Shown one piece after another: positions 1 to 5,448 of a DNA stretch of 5,535 nt. The stretch spans positions 1 through 5,535 of the forward strand of contig CAMAHZ010000089.1 of the NCBI GenBank assembly GCA_945834965.1, in the 5' to 3' direction. The DNA is from an uncultured Clostridia bacterium. GTDB taxonomy: Bacteria > Bacillota > Clostridia > Christensenellales > Borkfalkiaceae. The translations under genes were made by a program, and so were the position numbers. Under the pieces are notes generated by a model. That model was not told the DNA's origin. It was given only the letters and a program-made list of their open reading frames with translations, and searched no databases. Numbering within the stretch: position 1 is the stretch's first letter; each line of letters opens with the position of its first letter.

Positions 1-1502
1 TCTGCCATTTCCAACCATTCCTTTTCGGGAACCTGCTTTTCGCTGTTCTTTGCAAACTGCTCGGAGAGAATTTTTGCCTTTTCGGGGGGGATAACCGTGC
101 CGACGCCTGCAACGCAACCGCCGGGGCAACCCATACCTTCGATAAGGCAACCCTTGATTTTACCCGCTTTTGCAAGCGTTAAAATCTTCTTGCACTCACT
201 CAAGCCTTCTGCGTGATATACGGAAACTTCCGTTTCGGGGTAGTATTCCTTAACCGTCCTTTCGATTGCCGCCGCAACGCCGCCGGCTACGCCGTAGCCC
301 CTGCCTGCGCCCGTCGTACCCGTAACTCTTAAGGGCGTTTCTTCAAGCTGAGAAGGCACGATGTTCTTTGCGGCGAACATACCGTTAAGCTCTTCAAACG
401 TGATTACGAAGTCAACGAACGAACGAATGGTTCTTCTTGACGCTTCTAACTTCTTTGCGGCGCAAGGTCCTATAAACACGACCTGCGTTTCGGGTTCGGG
501 GAAGCGTTCCTTAATCTTTCTTGCCGTTGCGACCATGGGGGTAAGCTCCTGAGAGACTTCGCCCACCAAATCGGGGAACTGCTTTTTGGCGAGCACCGCC
601 CAAGCAGGGCAGCAGCTGGTTAAAAGGAAGGGCAATTTGCCGGTTGCAACTTCGTCTACGTAGTGGTTAGCTTCTGCAATACAGCCAAGGTCGGCGCCTT
701 CTGCAACTTCGTATAAATCTGCAAAGCCGAGCTTTATGAGCGCAGTCTTAATCTGTGCCATAGTGGTCTTAGGTCCGTACTGACCCACGATTGCAGGCGC
801 AACTGCCGCAATGACCTTATTGCCCTGCTTTATCGACTGAATAAGCTGGAATATCTGCGATTTGTCCGCAATAGCGCCGAAGGGGCAGGCGGACATACAC
901 TGACCGCACGCAACGCACTTGTCGTTGTCTATCATTGCCCTGCCGTACTCGTCGGAAGAGATTGCCTTAATGCCGCAAGCCTGAGCGCAAGGGCGAACCT
1001 TGTGGGCGATTGCGTCGTAAGGGCAAGCGGCTTTACACCTACCGCACTTGATGCACTTCGACTGGTCGATAAACGACTTGCCGTCAACTATTGAGATTGC
1101 GCCCTTAGGGCAGTTTTTTATGCAGGCGTGGGATACGCAGTTACGGCACATATTAGTAACTTCGTACTCGTTGTCCGAACACTTATCGCACGCCGAAGGG
1201 ATAACCTGCATAAGGGGCGGTTCGTAGTACTTTTCCGCAATATTGCTCTCGGCAATACCTTCGGTGATATGTACGGGCTTATTTGCAGGGCGGAGAGAAA
1301 GCCCCATTGCAAGGCGCACGCGCTCTGCCGCAATCTGTCTTTCCCTGTAAATGTTTTCCCTGTACTTGGGAACTTCGTCGGGGGTTATCTTGTAGGGAAT
1401 TGCTTCTATGTCGCTGCTAACGTTGGTTGATTCGTACGCAACCTTGGCAACTTCGGCAAATACCTGCTTTCTTAAATCGGTTACAACACTCTGTTCTTTC
1501 AT
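1..1502 (-). CDS. Monomeric [FeFe] hydrogenase, group B-like (C-terminus cut by window edge)
   Basis: This cytoplasmic iron-sulfur enzyme probably interconverts protons and H2 using ferredoxin-type electrons. The first 500 codons are present and the C-terminus lies beyond base 1. Cysteine motifs at residues 105-131, CIKCGRCKAACP at 150-161 and CVACGQCMSACP at 196-207 are ferredoxin-like and should bind [4Fe-4S] clusters. The three H-cluster signatures follow: TSCCPAW (295-301), GPCAAKKLE (345-353) and EGMGCPGGC (455-463). Expected H-cluster ligands are Cys298, Cys347, Cys459 and Cys463, with Cys297 as the proton-relay cysteine. GPC in place of the classical MPC in the second signature, plus the cysteine-rich N-terminus, suggests group B (TIGR04105-like) rather than group A. 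The ATG at 1500-1502 has AGAGG at 1512-1516, nine bases upstream. It begins 33 bp after the DUF1461 gene, so it is probably the distal gene of the same operon. No maturase gene is visible. The family is confident; the subgroup and electron partner are inferred. Confidence 0.95.
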   Translation of the reverse strand, partial: MKEQSVVTDLRKQVFAEVAKVAYESTNVSSDIEAIPYKITPDEVPKYRENIYRERQIAAERVRLAMGLSLRPANKPVHITEGIAESNIAEKYYEPPLMQVIPSACDKCSDNEYEVTNMCRNCVSHACIKNCPKGAISIVDGKSFIDQSKCIKCGRCKAACPYDAIAHKVRPCAQACGIKAISSDEYGRAMIDNDKCVACGQCMSACPFGAIADKSQIFQLIQSIKQGNKVIAAVAPAIVGQYGPKTTMAQIKTALIKLGFADLYEVAEGADLGCIAEANHYVDEVATGKLPFLLTSCCPAWAVLAKKQFPDLVGEVSQELTPMVATARKIKERFPEPETQVVFIGPCAAKKLEASRRTIRSFVDFVITFEELNGMFAAKNIVPSQLEETPLRVTGTTGAGRGYGVAGGVAAAIERTVKEYYPETEVSVYHAEGLSECKKILTLAKAGKIKGCLIEGMGCPGGCVAGVGTVIPPEKAKILSEQFAKNSEKQVPEKEWLEMA

Positions 1503-1535
1503 ATTATAAAACCTCTGTAAAATGTGATAATTATG

Positions 1536-2246
1536 CTATATTACGGGGTCTACCCTGTTATTATTATTTGATTTTTTCCTATTTATCAGCACTTCCGCCG
1601 TTATCACCGCCGCCGCAAAGGCGATAAGCGTGGCGGCAACGATTATTGCGCAATTTAAGAAAAATTCCTGCGGCATAACGTTTATTATCTGGTCTTCATT
1701 CATATCGAAAAGCCAGTTGGTCTTGCCCGGGAAGAAGATTGCGTGAAAGGCGTTAAACGCCGCGTCGAACCCGACGATAAGCACTAACAAAATAATTACT
1801 ATGGGGAGCGCAACGGCTATTACTGCCGCAAGCAGCTGTGCGCCGTGACCGAACGGGCGGCAAAGAGTTACGACCTTGAACCTGTTTAAAAGAATGAGCG
1901 CAAGGCTTATTACGCCCGAAACTAAAAGCGCCCAGAAGTTTAAGCTGAACAGCACCTTGCAGTCGGCAAAGTGCGCCGCACCGTCGCTTGAAAGCTTTAA
2001 CTGCCCCGTCTTGCAAGGATAGCCCGGCAGCGTACAGAAGTTTAAAATATCGTCGTACGCCGTCTTAATTATATCGTAATCCCACCCCGTCTTTTCGGGC
2101 AGGTCGAGCGTGTTAATCTGTATATAGTACAAAAACCTGCAATAGATGGGAATTCCTATCGAAAAGGTTAGCATAAATATTACGAGTGCGGCAACGAAAA
2201 TTACCGTTAAACTAACGTTTAGCCCTTTTTTAACCTTCGGCGACAT
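1536..2246 (-). CDS. DUF1461/TIGR01906 integral membrane protein, Lit-like
   Basis: This 236-aa membrane protein has about four hydrophobic segments (roughly residues 11-33, 102-122, 136-159 and 195-221). A soluble region of about 65 residues lies between the first two. Two family-type motifs are visible: HFADCK with His92, and FHAIFFPGKTNWLFD with His168, followed by a MPQEFF segment. The DUF1461 family includes Lit, the lipoprotein intramolecular transacylase, which moves an acyl chain on the lipoprotein N-terminal cysteine to give lyso-form lipoproteins. Conserved histidines are thought to be central to that reaction. Membership is well supported; the Lit reaction is inferred from family and motifs. 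The start is ATG 2244-2246, because AAGGGG (2253-2258) sits six bases before it. A TTG two codons earlier would abut that box directly. The gene overlaps the 3' end of the YhhN-like gene by 17 bp, which implies co-transcription and perhaps coupled translation. Confidence 0.82.
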   Translation of the reverse strand: MSPKVKKGLNVSLTVIFVAALVIFMLTFSIGIPIYCRFLYYIQINTLDLPEKTGWDYDIIKTAYDDILNFCTLPGYPCKTGQLKLSSDGAAHFADCKVLFSLNFWALLVSGVISLALILLNRFKVVTLCRPFGHGAQLLAAVIAVALPIVIILLVLIVGFDAAFNAFHAIFFPGKTNWLFDMNEDQIINVMPQEFFLNCAIIVAATLIAFAAAVITAEVLINRKKSNNNNRVDPVI

Positions 2247-2964
2247 CTTCAACCCCTTGACTCTTTTTAAGTTTAAGTCCGCCCTTGACCGACAGAGTTA
2301 TAAGCACCTGTGAAGGCAAATAAAACGCCCAGATTGCAAACGCTGCGAAAGATATAAGCCAGCTCGGCAAGGAAACGTTAAGCACCGAGCCGAAGTTGTG
2401 CAGTCCCACGCAGATATCACAGCCTAAAAACAGCAACAACCCTATTGCGAAAATAAGGTTTTTAACGCTCTTTTTGCAGATTATAAACGCATCTGCCACG
2501 TTGCCGACGAGCATAGTTATATAGATTGCGCATTCAGCAACTAAAAGATTGAGCATACCAAGCACCACAAAAGTGATAATAAGCGCAAGCATAACTGTAA
2601 GGCGTACGGCAAGCGTGACGTAAATTTTTTTAAGCCTGTCTGCGTACAGCCTGTAAAGGTATATAGATTGCACTATTATAAAGGTAACGAGACCTATTTC
2701 GTAGTACTTATCCAAAACCAAGATAAACAAATCGGATATTGCGGTAAAAAATAGCGCAGCAAGCATAACGGCGTTATCCCTGCCCCTATCCGGCATAAAA
2801 ATAATCGCAAAAAGCACCGCAAGGCAGAGAAGTACGCCTGAGTATTTCAAATATATAGGGTCGGGTGCGCCCGTTGCCGCCAACACGTTGAATACGACGT
2901 AGATTACCGTCTCAATAGCAATAAATAATAAAAATATTAAGTTATTAGGCGATATCTTTTTCAT
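2230..2964 (-). CDS. YhhN/TMEM86-like membrane protein (lysoplasmalogenase family candidate)
   Basis: This 244-aa protein has about eight predicted membrane segments (near residues 8-28, 40-57, 66-84, 88-106, 116-135, 137-158, 168-186 and 199-225). Its pattern resembles the YhhN family (PF07947). It has an aspartate late in segment three (ALFFTAISDLF, Asp78), a GLVTFIIVQSIYLY segment, a second aspartate in GLLLFLGCDICVG (Asp183), and a terminal Y-x-P-S-Q-V-L-I motif (Gln219). Family members include lysoplasmalogenases, which hydrolyse the vinyl-ether bond of lysoplasmalogens. That would fit an anaerobe making plasmalogens, but plasmalogen synthesis is not visible here. The assignment rests on pattern memory, and the activity is inference. 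The ATG at 2962-2964 has only a weak purine stretch (AAAGAGC) about 12 bases upstream. It lies 44 bp after the O-antigen-ligase-like gene and overlaps the DUF1461 gene by 17 bp. Confidence 0.7.
   Translation of the reverse strand: MKKISPNNLIFLLFIAIETVIYVVFNVLAATGAPDPIYLKYSGVLLCLAVLFAIIFMPDRGRDNAVMLAALFFTAISDLFILVLDKYYEIGLVTFIIVQSIYLYRLYADRLKKIYVTLAVRLTVMLALIITFVVLGMLNLLVAECAIYITMLVGNVADAFIICKKSVKNLIFAIGLLLFLGCDICVGLHNFGSVLNVSLPSWLISFAAFAIWAFYLPSQVLITLSVKGGLKLKKSQGVEDVAEG
2253..2258 (-). promoter_or_regulatory. Ribosome binding site that fixes the DUF1461 start
   Basis: Read on the minus strand the sequence is AAGGGG, then TTGAAG, then ATG. The six-base spacer favours the ATG at 2246 over the in-frame TTG at 2252, which directly touches the box. 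The site lies inside the 3' end of the upstream coding sequence, so a ribosome finishing that gene would land on it. Confidence 0.75.
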
Positions 2965-2985
2965 TACGATATAAAGCTCTTTTAT

Positions 2986-3017
2986 TATTAGTTTATTGCG
3001 GTATTAGTTTATTCCGC
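2986..3017. repeat. Two tandem 16-bp copies around a stop codon
   Basis: TATTAGTTTATTGCGG at 2986-3001 is followed directly by TATTAGTTTATTCCGC at 3002-3017, with two mismatches. The stop codon of the ligase-like gene (3009-3011) lies in the second copy, and the first copy is in the 44-bp gap. It looks like a local duplication that moved the next gene's start away. No terminator-type hairpin is present, so read-through into the next gene is expected. Confidence 0.6.
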
Positions 3018-4532
3018 CTTGATAACACAATCTTTATTAGGCGTATTATCTTCTTTTAGTTCAACTTCCCTTATATCTTCCTTTTTTTCACCGTCTGAAG
3101 TTGCCTTCTTTTCCGATACGACGAATACCGCAAGTAAAGGCGCATAAATAAACAGCGGAAAGGGATAGAAAAAGTGATTATCCAACAGGCTGGTTAATAG
3201 TATTCCGCAAATCGTAAACGTTAAAAAGAACCTGCCTGCGTCGGGGTTTTTAAAGAGTGAAACCACCGTCTGCGCCCTGTGAATAATATAGGCGACGAAC
3301 CCGACTAAACCGCACGCAAACAACAGCTGAACGAGAGTGTTGTGGCACATAAAGGGAATCACTTCGGTAAAGCCGTAGCCTTCACCGATATATCCGGGCG
3401 TTTCGTGCCAGGTTGCGGTTAAGTCGTAAAAACCGTTGCCGAACACGGGGTTATGTAAAAACTTCTTTATGGCGTCTTTCCAAATGCCCGTTCTTCCGCT
3501 GCCCGTCGAAAAGCTTACCGTAAGGTCCTTGAATACAACGGAAAAATATTCCATATTAACTAAAAATACGATAAGTGCGGCTACCGCTGCAACGAGCATA
3601 AACGAGCCGCCGTAAATCTTATACTTTTTAGGTGCAATTATTAGATACCAGATAACGCAAAGTACGGTGAGTATACCTGCCATAAGTATCGCCTGTCTCG
3701 ACATTCCAAAGACTACGACTAAAAGGTTGAACGGTACGCCTATTAAATAAAAATATCCCAACTTGCATTTAGCTGCAAGATAGAACCAGGCAGGTATGCA
3801 CATGGTTATAACCATACCGAATTGATTGTAAGTACCCCAACCGAACTGTATCAAGCTCCTGCGAATAATGCCGTCCTGAATTACGCCCAAGGTTATATAC
3901 GCGATTAAAAGCTGTGCAGCTAAGGTCAGGCAGAAGGCTGTAAATACGACGGCTATGCGCTTATAAGTGCCTTCGTTAACCACCACGTTCCCGCTAATAA
4001 AGACGAACATAAACAGAATAATAGCACCCATACCTAAGCCGTATAAGGTGTCCATATAGTAGTACTTATTCGAAAACAGTCCGTTTAGCGACAGCCCAAC
4101 GAAATAGGCGCATAAGCCGATAAAAATGGGAGTTATTTTAAACCTATGCTTGATTATAGAGTCGATTATGCGATAGACCGCACAGCCTGCAAACAACAAA
4201 ATCGCAACCGTAGCCTGGGCAAGAAAGGCAGGCGTGGTCATATAATCGGGGTTTCCCGTACCTAAGACTTGATAAGGGCTGTGTTCAAGCGACACGATTA
4301 CGTGCATAAACACGAAAAGACAGATGACGGGTGACACGTCTTTACAGCATAGACATATAGCCGCGCCGCAAAGACAGATATACCAAATAGCAAGCGGTTC
4401 CAACCCAAAGCTCGTAGAAAGCAGGGCGACCGCCGCCGTCACAAACGGGAATACGTAGGAAGAGAAAGCCTTCTCTGCGAATGCCTTTAGTTTGCAGCTA
4501 TTAAATTTTTCAATCGTCTGAGAAAAACTCAT
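3009..4532 (-). CDS. O-antigen ligase/Wzy-family polysaccharide membrane protein
   Basis: This 507-aa polytopic membrane protein has about ten to twelve hydrophobic segments. Features of the O-antigen ligase/polymerase superfamily (PF04932) are visible: an N-x-F-G stretch (WGTYNQFGM, 232-240), MSRQA (277-281), and GSGRTGIWKDAI (345-356) leading into PVFGNGF. A large outer loop follows (about 335-395). It ends in HNTLVQLLFACGLVG, with His397 next to the following membrane segment, where WaaL enzymes carry a catalytic histidine. Such proteins polymerise or transfer lipid-linked glycans on the outer membrane face. In a Gram-positive-type cell the substrate might be a capsule, teichoic acid-like polymer or glycolipid; the exact reaction cannot be read from sequence. 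The tail from 474 is charged and cytoplasmic-looking. The ATG at 4530-4532 follows GGAAGAAGG, a good ribosome binding site. It is the first gene after a strong promoter and appears to lead the operon. Confidence 0.88.
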   Translation of the reverse strand: MSFSQTIEKFNSCKLKAFAEKAFSSYVFPFVTAAVALLSTSFGLEPLAIWYICLCGAAICLCCKDVSPVICLFVFMHVIVSLEHSPYQVLGTGNPDYMTTPAFLAQATVAILLFAGCAVYRIIDSIIKHRFKITPIFIGLCAYFVGLSLNGLFSNKYYYMDTLYGLGMGAIILFMFVFISGNVVVNEGTYKRIAVVFTAFCLTLAAQLLIAYITLGVIQDGIIRRSLIQFGWGTYNQFGMVITMCIPAWFYLAAKCKLGYFYLIGVPFNLLVVVFGMSRQAILMAGILTVLCVIWYLIIAPKKYKIYGGSFMLVAAVAALIVFLVNMEYFSVVFKDLTVSFSTGSGRTGIWKDAIKKFLHNPVFGNGFYDLTATWHETPGYIGEGYGFTEVIPFMCHNTLVQLLFACGLVGFVAYIIHRAQTVVSLFKNPDAGRFFLTFTICGILLTSLLDNHFFYPFPLFIYAPLLAVFVVSEKKATSDGEKKEDIREVELKEDNTPNKDCVIKAE

Positions 4533-4567
4533 AAGCCTTCTTCCGTCGCCGTTAAAGTACTTTTTCC

Positions 4568-4596
4568 ATTATACTCTTTAGTATTATAATAGTCAA
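4568..4596 (-). promoter_or_regulatory. Strong sigma-A promoter for the envelope operon
   Basis: On the minus strand, TTGACT (4591-4596) and a perfect TATAAT (4568-4573) are separated by exactly 17 bp. The start of transcription should fall near 4561, giving a leader of about 28 nt before the ATG at 4532. The -35 box begins three bases after the T-tract of the preceding terminator, so this transcription unit is insulated from the 89-aa gene. Confidence 0.88.
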
Positions 4597-4598
4597 GC

Positions 4599-4630
4599 AA
4601 AGAAAAACCTTAACAGCGAGTGTGTTAAGG
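4599..4630 (-). terminator. Rho-independent terminator of the 89-aa gene
   Basis: On the minus strand, CCTTAACA (4623-4630) pairs perfectly with TGTTAAGG (4608-4615) around a seven-base loop, followed by TTTTTCTTT (4599-4607). The stem starts immediately after the stop codon at 4631-4633. There is no T-tract on the plus-strand side, so it acts on minus-strand transcription only. Confidence 0.85.
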
Positions 4631-4900
4631 TTAAAAATTGTCTACTATTGATAAAATCTCTTGAGTGCGCTTTACGGGATATGGCGCCGTCTGTGCGGTG
4701 ACGTTTTCAATGCGCAACACCACGCCGCAAGCTGTTGATATTCCGCACGGCACTACCACCCTATCGCCAACGGCGATTAGTGCGTTTGGAGATATGAACC
4801 AACGCTTAACCCCTGCTTCCGCCCCGTCCTTAATTTCTACGTAACAATAAATAAGATTTTCGTTTGCGCTTAATACGCCGCCGCTCATTGAATGTATCAT
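4631..4900 (-). CDS. Small uncharacterised protein, probably a beta-barrel fold
   Basis: This 89-aa soluble protein has no signal peptide or membrane segment, and I do not recognise the family. A short beta-rich pattern is visible: IYCYVEIKDG, then WFISPNALIAVGDRVVVPCG (residues 34-53), GVVLRIENV, and a TAQTAPYPVKRTQEIL tail. The G-D-R-V-V-V-P-x-G ... G-V-V layout recalls the N-terminal DNA-binding barrel of PriA and small SH3-like barrels. The resemblance is loose and does not show DNA binding. The gene is monocistronic: it ends against a terminator and has its own promoter. No ribosome binding site precedes the ATG at 4898-4900 or the in-frame ATG at residue 5 (4886-4888). Either the gene is leaderless or initiation is unusual. 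Coding status is supported by the tight promoter-ORF-terminator arrangement. Confidence 0.7.
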   Translation of the reverse strand: MIHSMSGGVLSANENLIYCYVEIKDGAEAGVKRWFISPNALIAVGDRVVVPCGISTACGVVLRIENVTAQTAPYPVKRTQEILSIVDNF

Positions 4901-4906
4901 AATGCT

Positions 4907-4915
4907 ATTATATCA
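4907..4915 (-). promoter_or_regulatory. Extended -10 promoter of the 89-aa gene
   Basis: TGATATAAT on the minus strand is a perfect extended -10 (TGnTATAAT). The hexamer 17 bp upstream (TTTTAT, 4930-4935) is a poor -35, as expected when the extended -10 carries recognition. Only six bases separate the -10 from the ATG, so transcription would begin at or next to the start codon. Confidence 0.6.
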
Positions 4916-4944
4916 ATTTCGACAGAAAAATAAAAGCTTTTACG

Positions 4945-4973
4945 TTGACATTTACGGCAATATATTTTAAAAT
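4945..4973 (+). promoter_or_regulatory. Sigma-A promoter directed at the tRNA-Leu array
   Basis: TTGACA (4945-4950) and TAAAAT (4968-4973) are spaced by 17 bp. The start is expected near 4980, about 35 nt before the first tRNA-like sequence at 5015, a normal distance for a tRNA promoter. It is divergent from the 89-aa gene's promoter. I infer it was the native tRNA-Leu promoter, now 434 bp further from the intact tRNA because of the repeat insertion. Confidence 0.8.
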
Positions 4974-5014
4974 ATTAATTAGGTTTGATTGTTGAAATCA
5001 CCAAAATTGTTTTT

Positions 5015-5042
5015 GCGGATATGGCGGAATTGGCAGACGCGC
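5015..5042 (+). pseudogene. tRNA-Leu 5' fragment, copy 1
   Basis: The fragment is identical to bases 1-28 of the tRNA at 5449. It covers the acceptor 5' strand GCGGATA, the D-arm and the first base of the anticodon stem, then stops matching. It lacks an anticodon, so it cannot give a tRNA. Three Ts before it are also shared with the later copies. Confidence 0.9.
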
Positions 5043-5132
5043 TCGTCGTGGCAAACGCCGCTTTGGGCAATTCGCCCGTCGGCAAATTGCCACCGTCGCT
5101 TTGTTGCCGCTCCTCTTCCCACAAAATCTTTG

Positions 5133-5210
5133 CAAGCAAATCTTTTGCGGGAGCCCCTTGTTTATCTATTCTAAGTCCTGCGCTTGCAGGCTATTTGCTT
5201 GTTATTTTTT
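5133..5210 (+). terminator. Terminator-like structure in unit 1 (weak)
   Basis: CAAGCAAAT (5133-5141) can pair over nine bases with ATTTGCTTG (5193-5201), which is followed by TTA and six Ts (5205-5210). The 51-base loop contains the CCTGC/GCAGG hairpin. The long loop makes it weaker than a standard terminator. It could reduce transcription from the 4945 promoter toward the tRNA. Confidence 0.35.
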
Positions 5211-5231
5211 CAAACTTAATACTTTCTATTT

Positions 5232-5259
5232 GCGGATATGGCGGAATTGGCAGACGCGC
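5232..5259 (+). pseudogene. tRNA-Leu 5' fragment, copy 2
   Basis: This is the same 28-nt fragment as at 5015-5042, ending after GACGCGC. It is preceded by the unit end TTTCTATTT, as is the intact tRNA. It may still attract tRNA-processing enzymes at the RNA level, though it lacks the 3' acceptor strand needed for a stem. Confidence 0.9.
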
Positions 5260-5349
5260 TCGTCGTGGCAAACGCCGCTTTGGGCAATTCGCCCGTCGGC
5301 AAATTGCCACCGTCGCTTTGTTGCCGCTCCTCTTCCCACAAAATCTTTG

Positions 5350-5427
5350 CAAGCAAATCTTTTGCGGGAGCCCCTTGTTTATCTATTCTAAGTCCTGCGC
5401 TTGCAGGCTATTTGCTTGTTATTTTTT
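5350..5427 (+). terminator. Terminator-like structure in unit 2 (weak)
   Basis: This is the identical copy of the structure at 5133-5210, with the T-run at 5422-5427, 21 bases before the intact tRNA. If it works, most tRNA transcripts would have to pass two such sites, or start from a poor nearby promoter (TTGCTT, 17 bp, AATACT) inside the repeat end. Confidence 0.35.
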
Positions 5428-5448
5428 CAAACTTAATACTTTCTATTT

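Larger units (their letters stand above)
5015..5231 (+). repeat. 217-bp tRNA-Leu-derived tandem unit, copy 1
   Basis: This unit begins with the exact first 28 nt of the downstream tRNA-Leu and continues with 189 bp of non-tRNA sequence. It is followed head to tail by an identical copy. Inside are GGCAA (5050-5054)/TTGCC (5104-5108), which can enclose the hairpins GGGC-AATTC-GCCC (5065-5077) and GGCAA-A-TTGCC (5081-5091). A CCTGC-GCTT-GCAGG hairpin lies at 5177-5190. Positions 5168-5183 are the exact reverse complement of tRNA bases 25-40. Frames open across the unit look like read-through of tRNA and repeat sequence, not genes. Confidence 0.93.
5232..5448 (+). repeat. 217-bp tRNA-Leu-derived tandem unit, copy 2
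   Basis: This copy is base for base the same as 5015-5231, with no mismatch found. It abuts the intact tRNA gene, whose first 28 nt act as the start of a third, incomplete repeat. The identity implies very recent duplication, continued homogenisation by recombination, or an assembly effect. The antisense 16-mer in this copy is at 5385-5400, only 72 nt before its target in the tRNA. Confidence 0.93.

Noticed and set aside
361..552. 63-codon plus-strand frame
   Set aside because: It lies antisense within the hydrogenase near the H-cluster region and has no ribosome binding site or domain.
1118..1430. Open frames on both strands inside the hydrogenase region
   Set aside because: They are shadows of the real hydrogenase frame, which has full motif support; neither has recognisable protein features.
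1503..1580. Separate promoter for the hydrogenase
   Set aside because: A TATAAT touches the ATG and CATAAT/TATAGC-like boxes lie nearby, but none has a -35 at proper spacing.
1753..2016. 87-codon minus-strand frame within the DUF1461 gene
   Set aside because: It is out of frame with the membrane protein and has the arginine- and cysteine-rich composition of an off-frame translation.
2965..3008. Terminator between the ligase-like and YhhN-like genes
   Set aside because: The gap holds a short direct repeat, not an inverted repeat with a T-tract.
5015..5448. CRISPR array
   Set aside because: There are only two full units of 217 bp, identical throughout with no variable spacers, and no cas genes.
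5015..5448. T-box riboswitch
   Set aside because: The antisense to the anticodon arm is suggestive, but no T-box consensus or downstream aminoacyl-tRNA synthetase or amino-acid gene follows; the tRNA itself does.
5043..5448. Group I or II intron in the tRNA
   Set aside because: The inserts are far too short and show no intron core; the tRNA at 5449 is intact without splicing.
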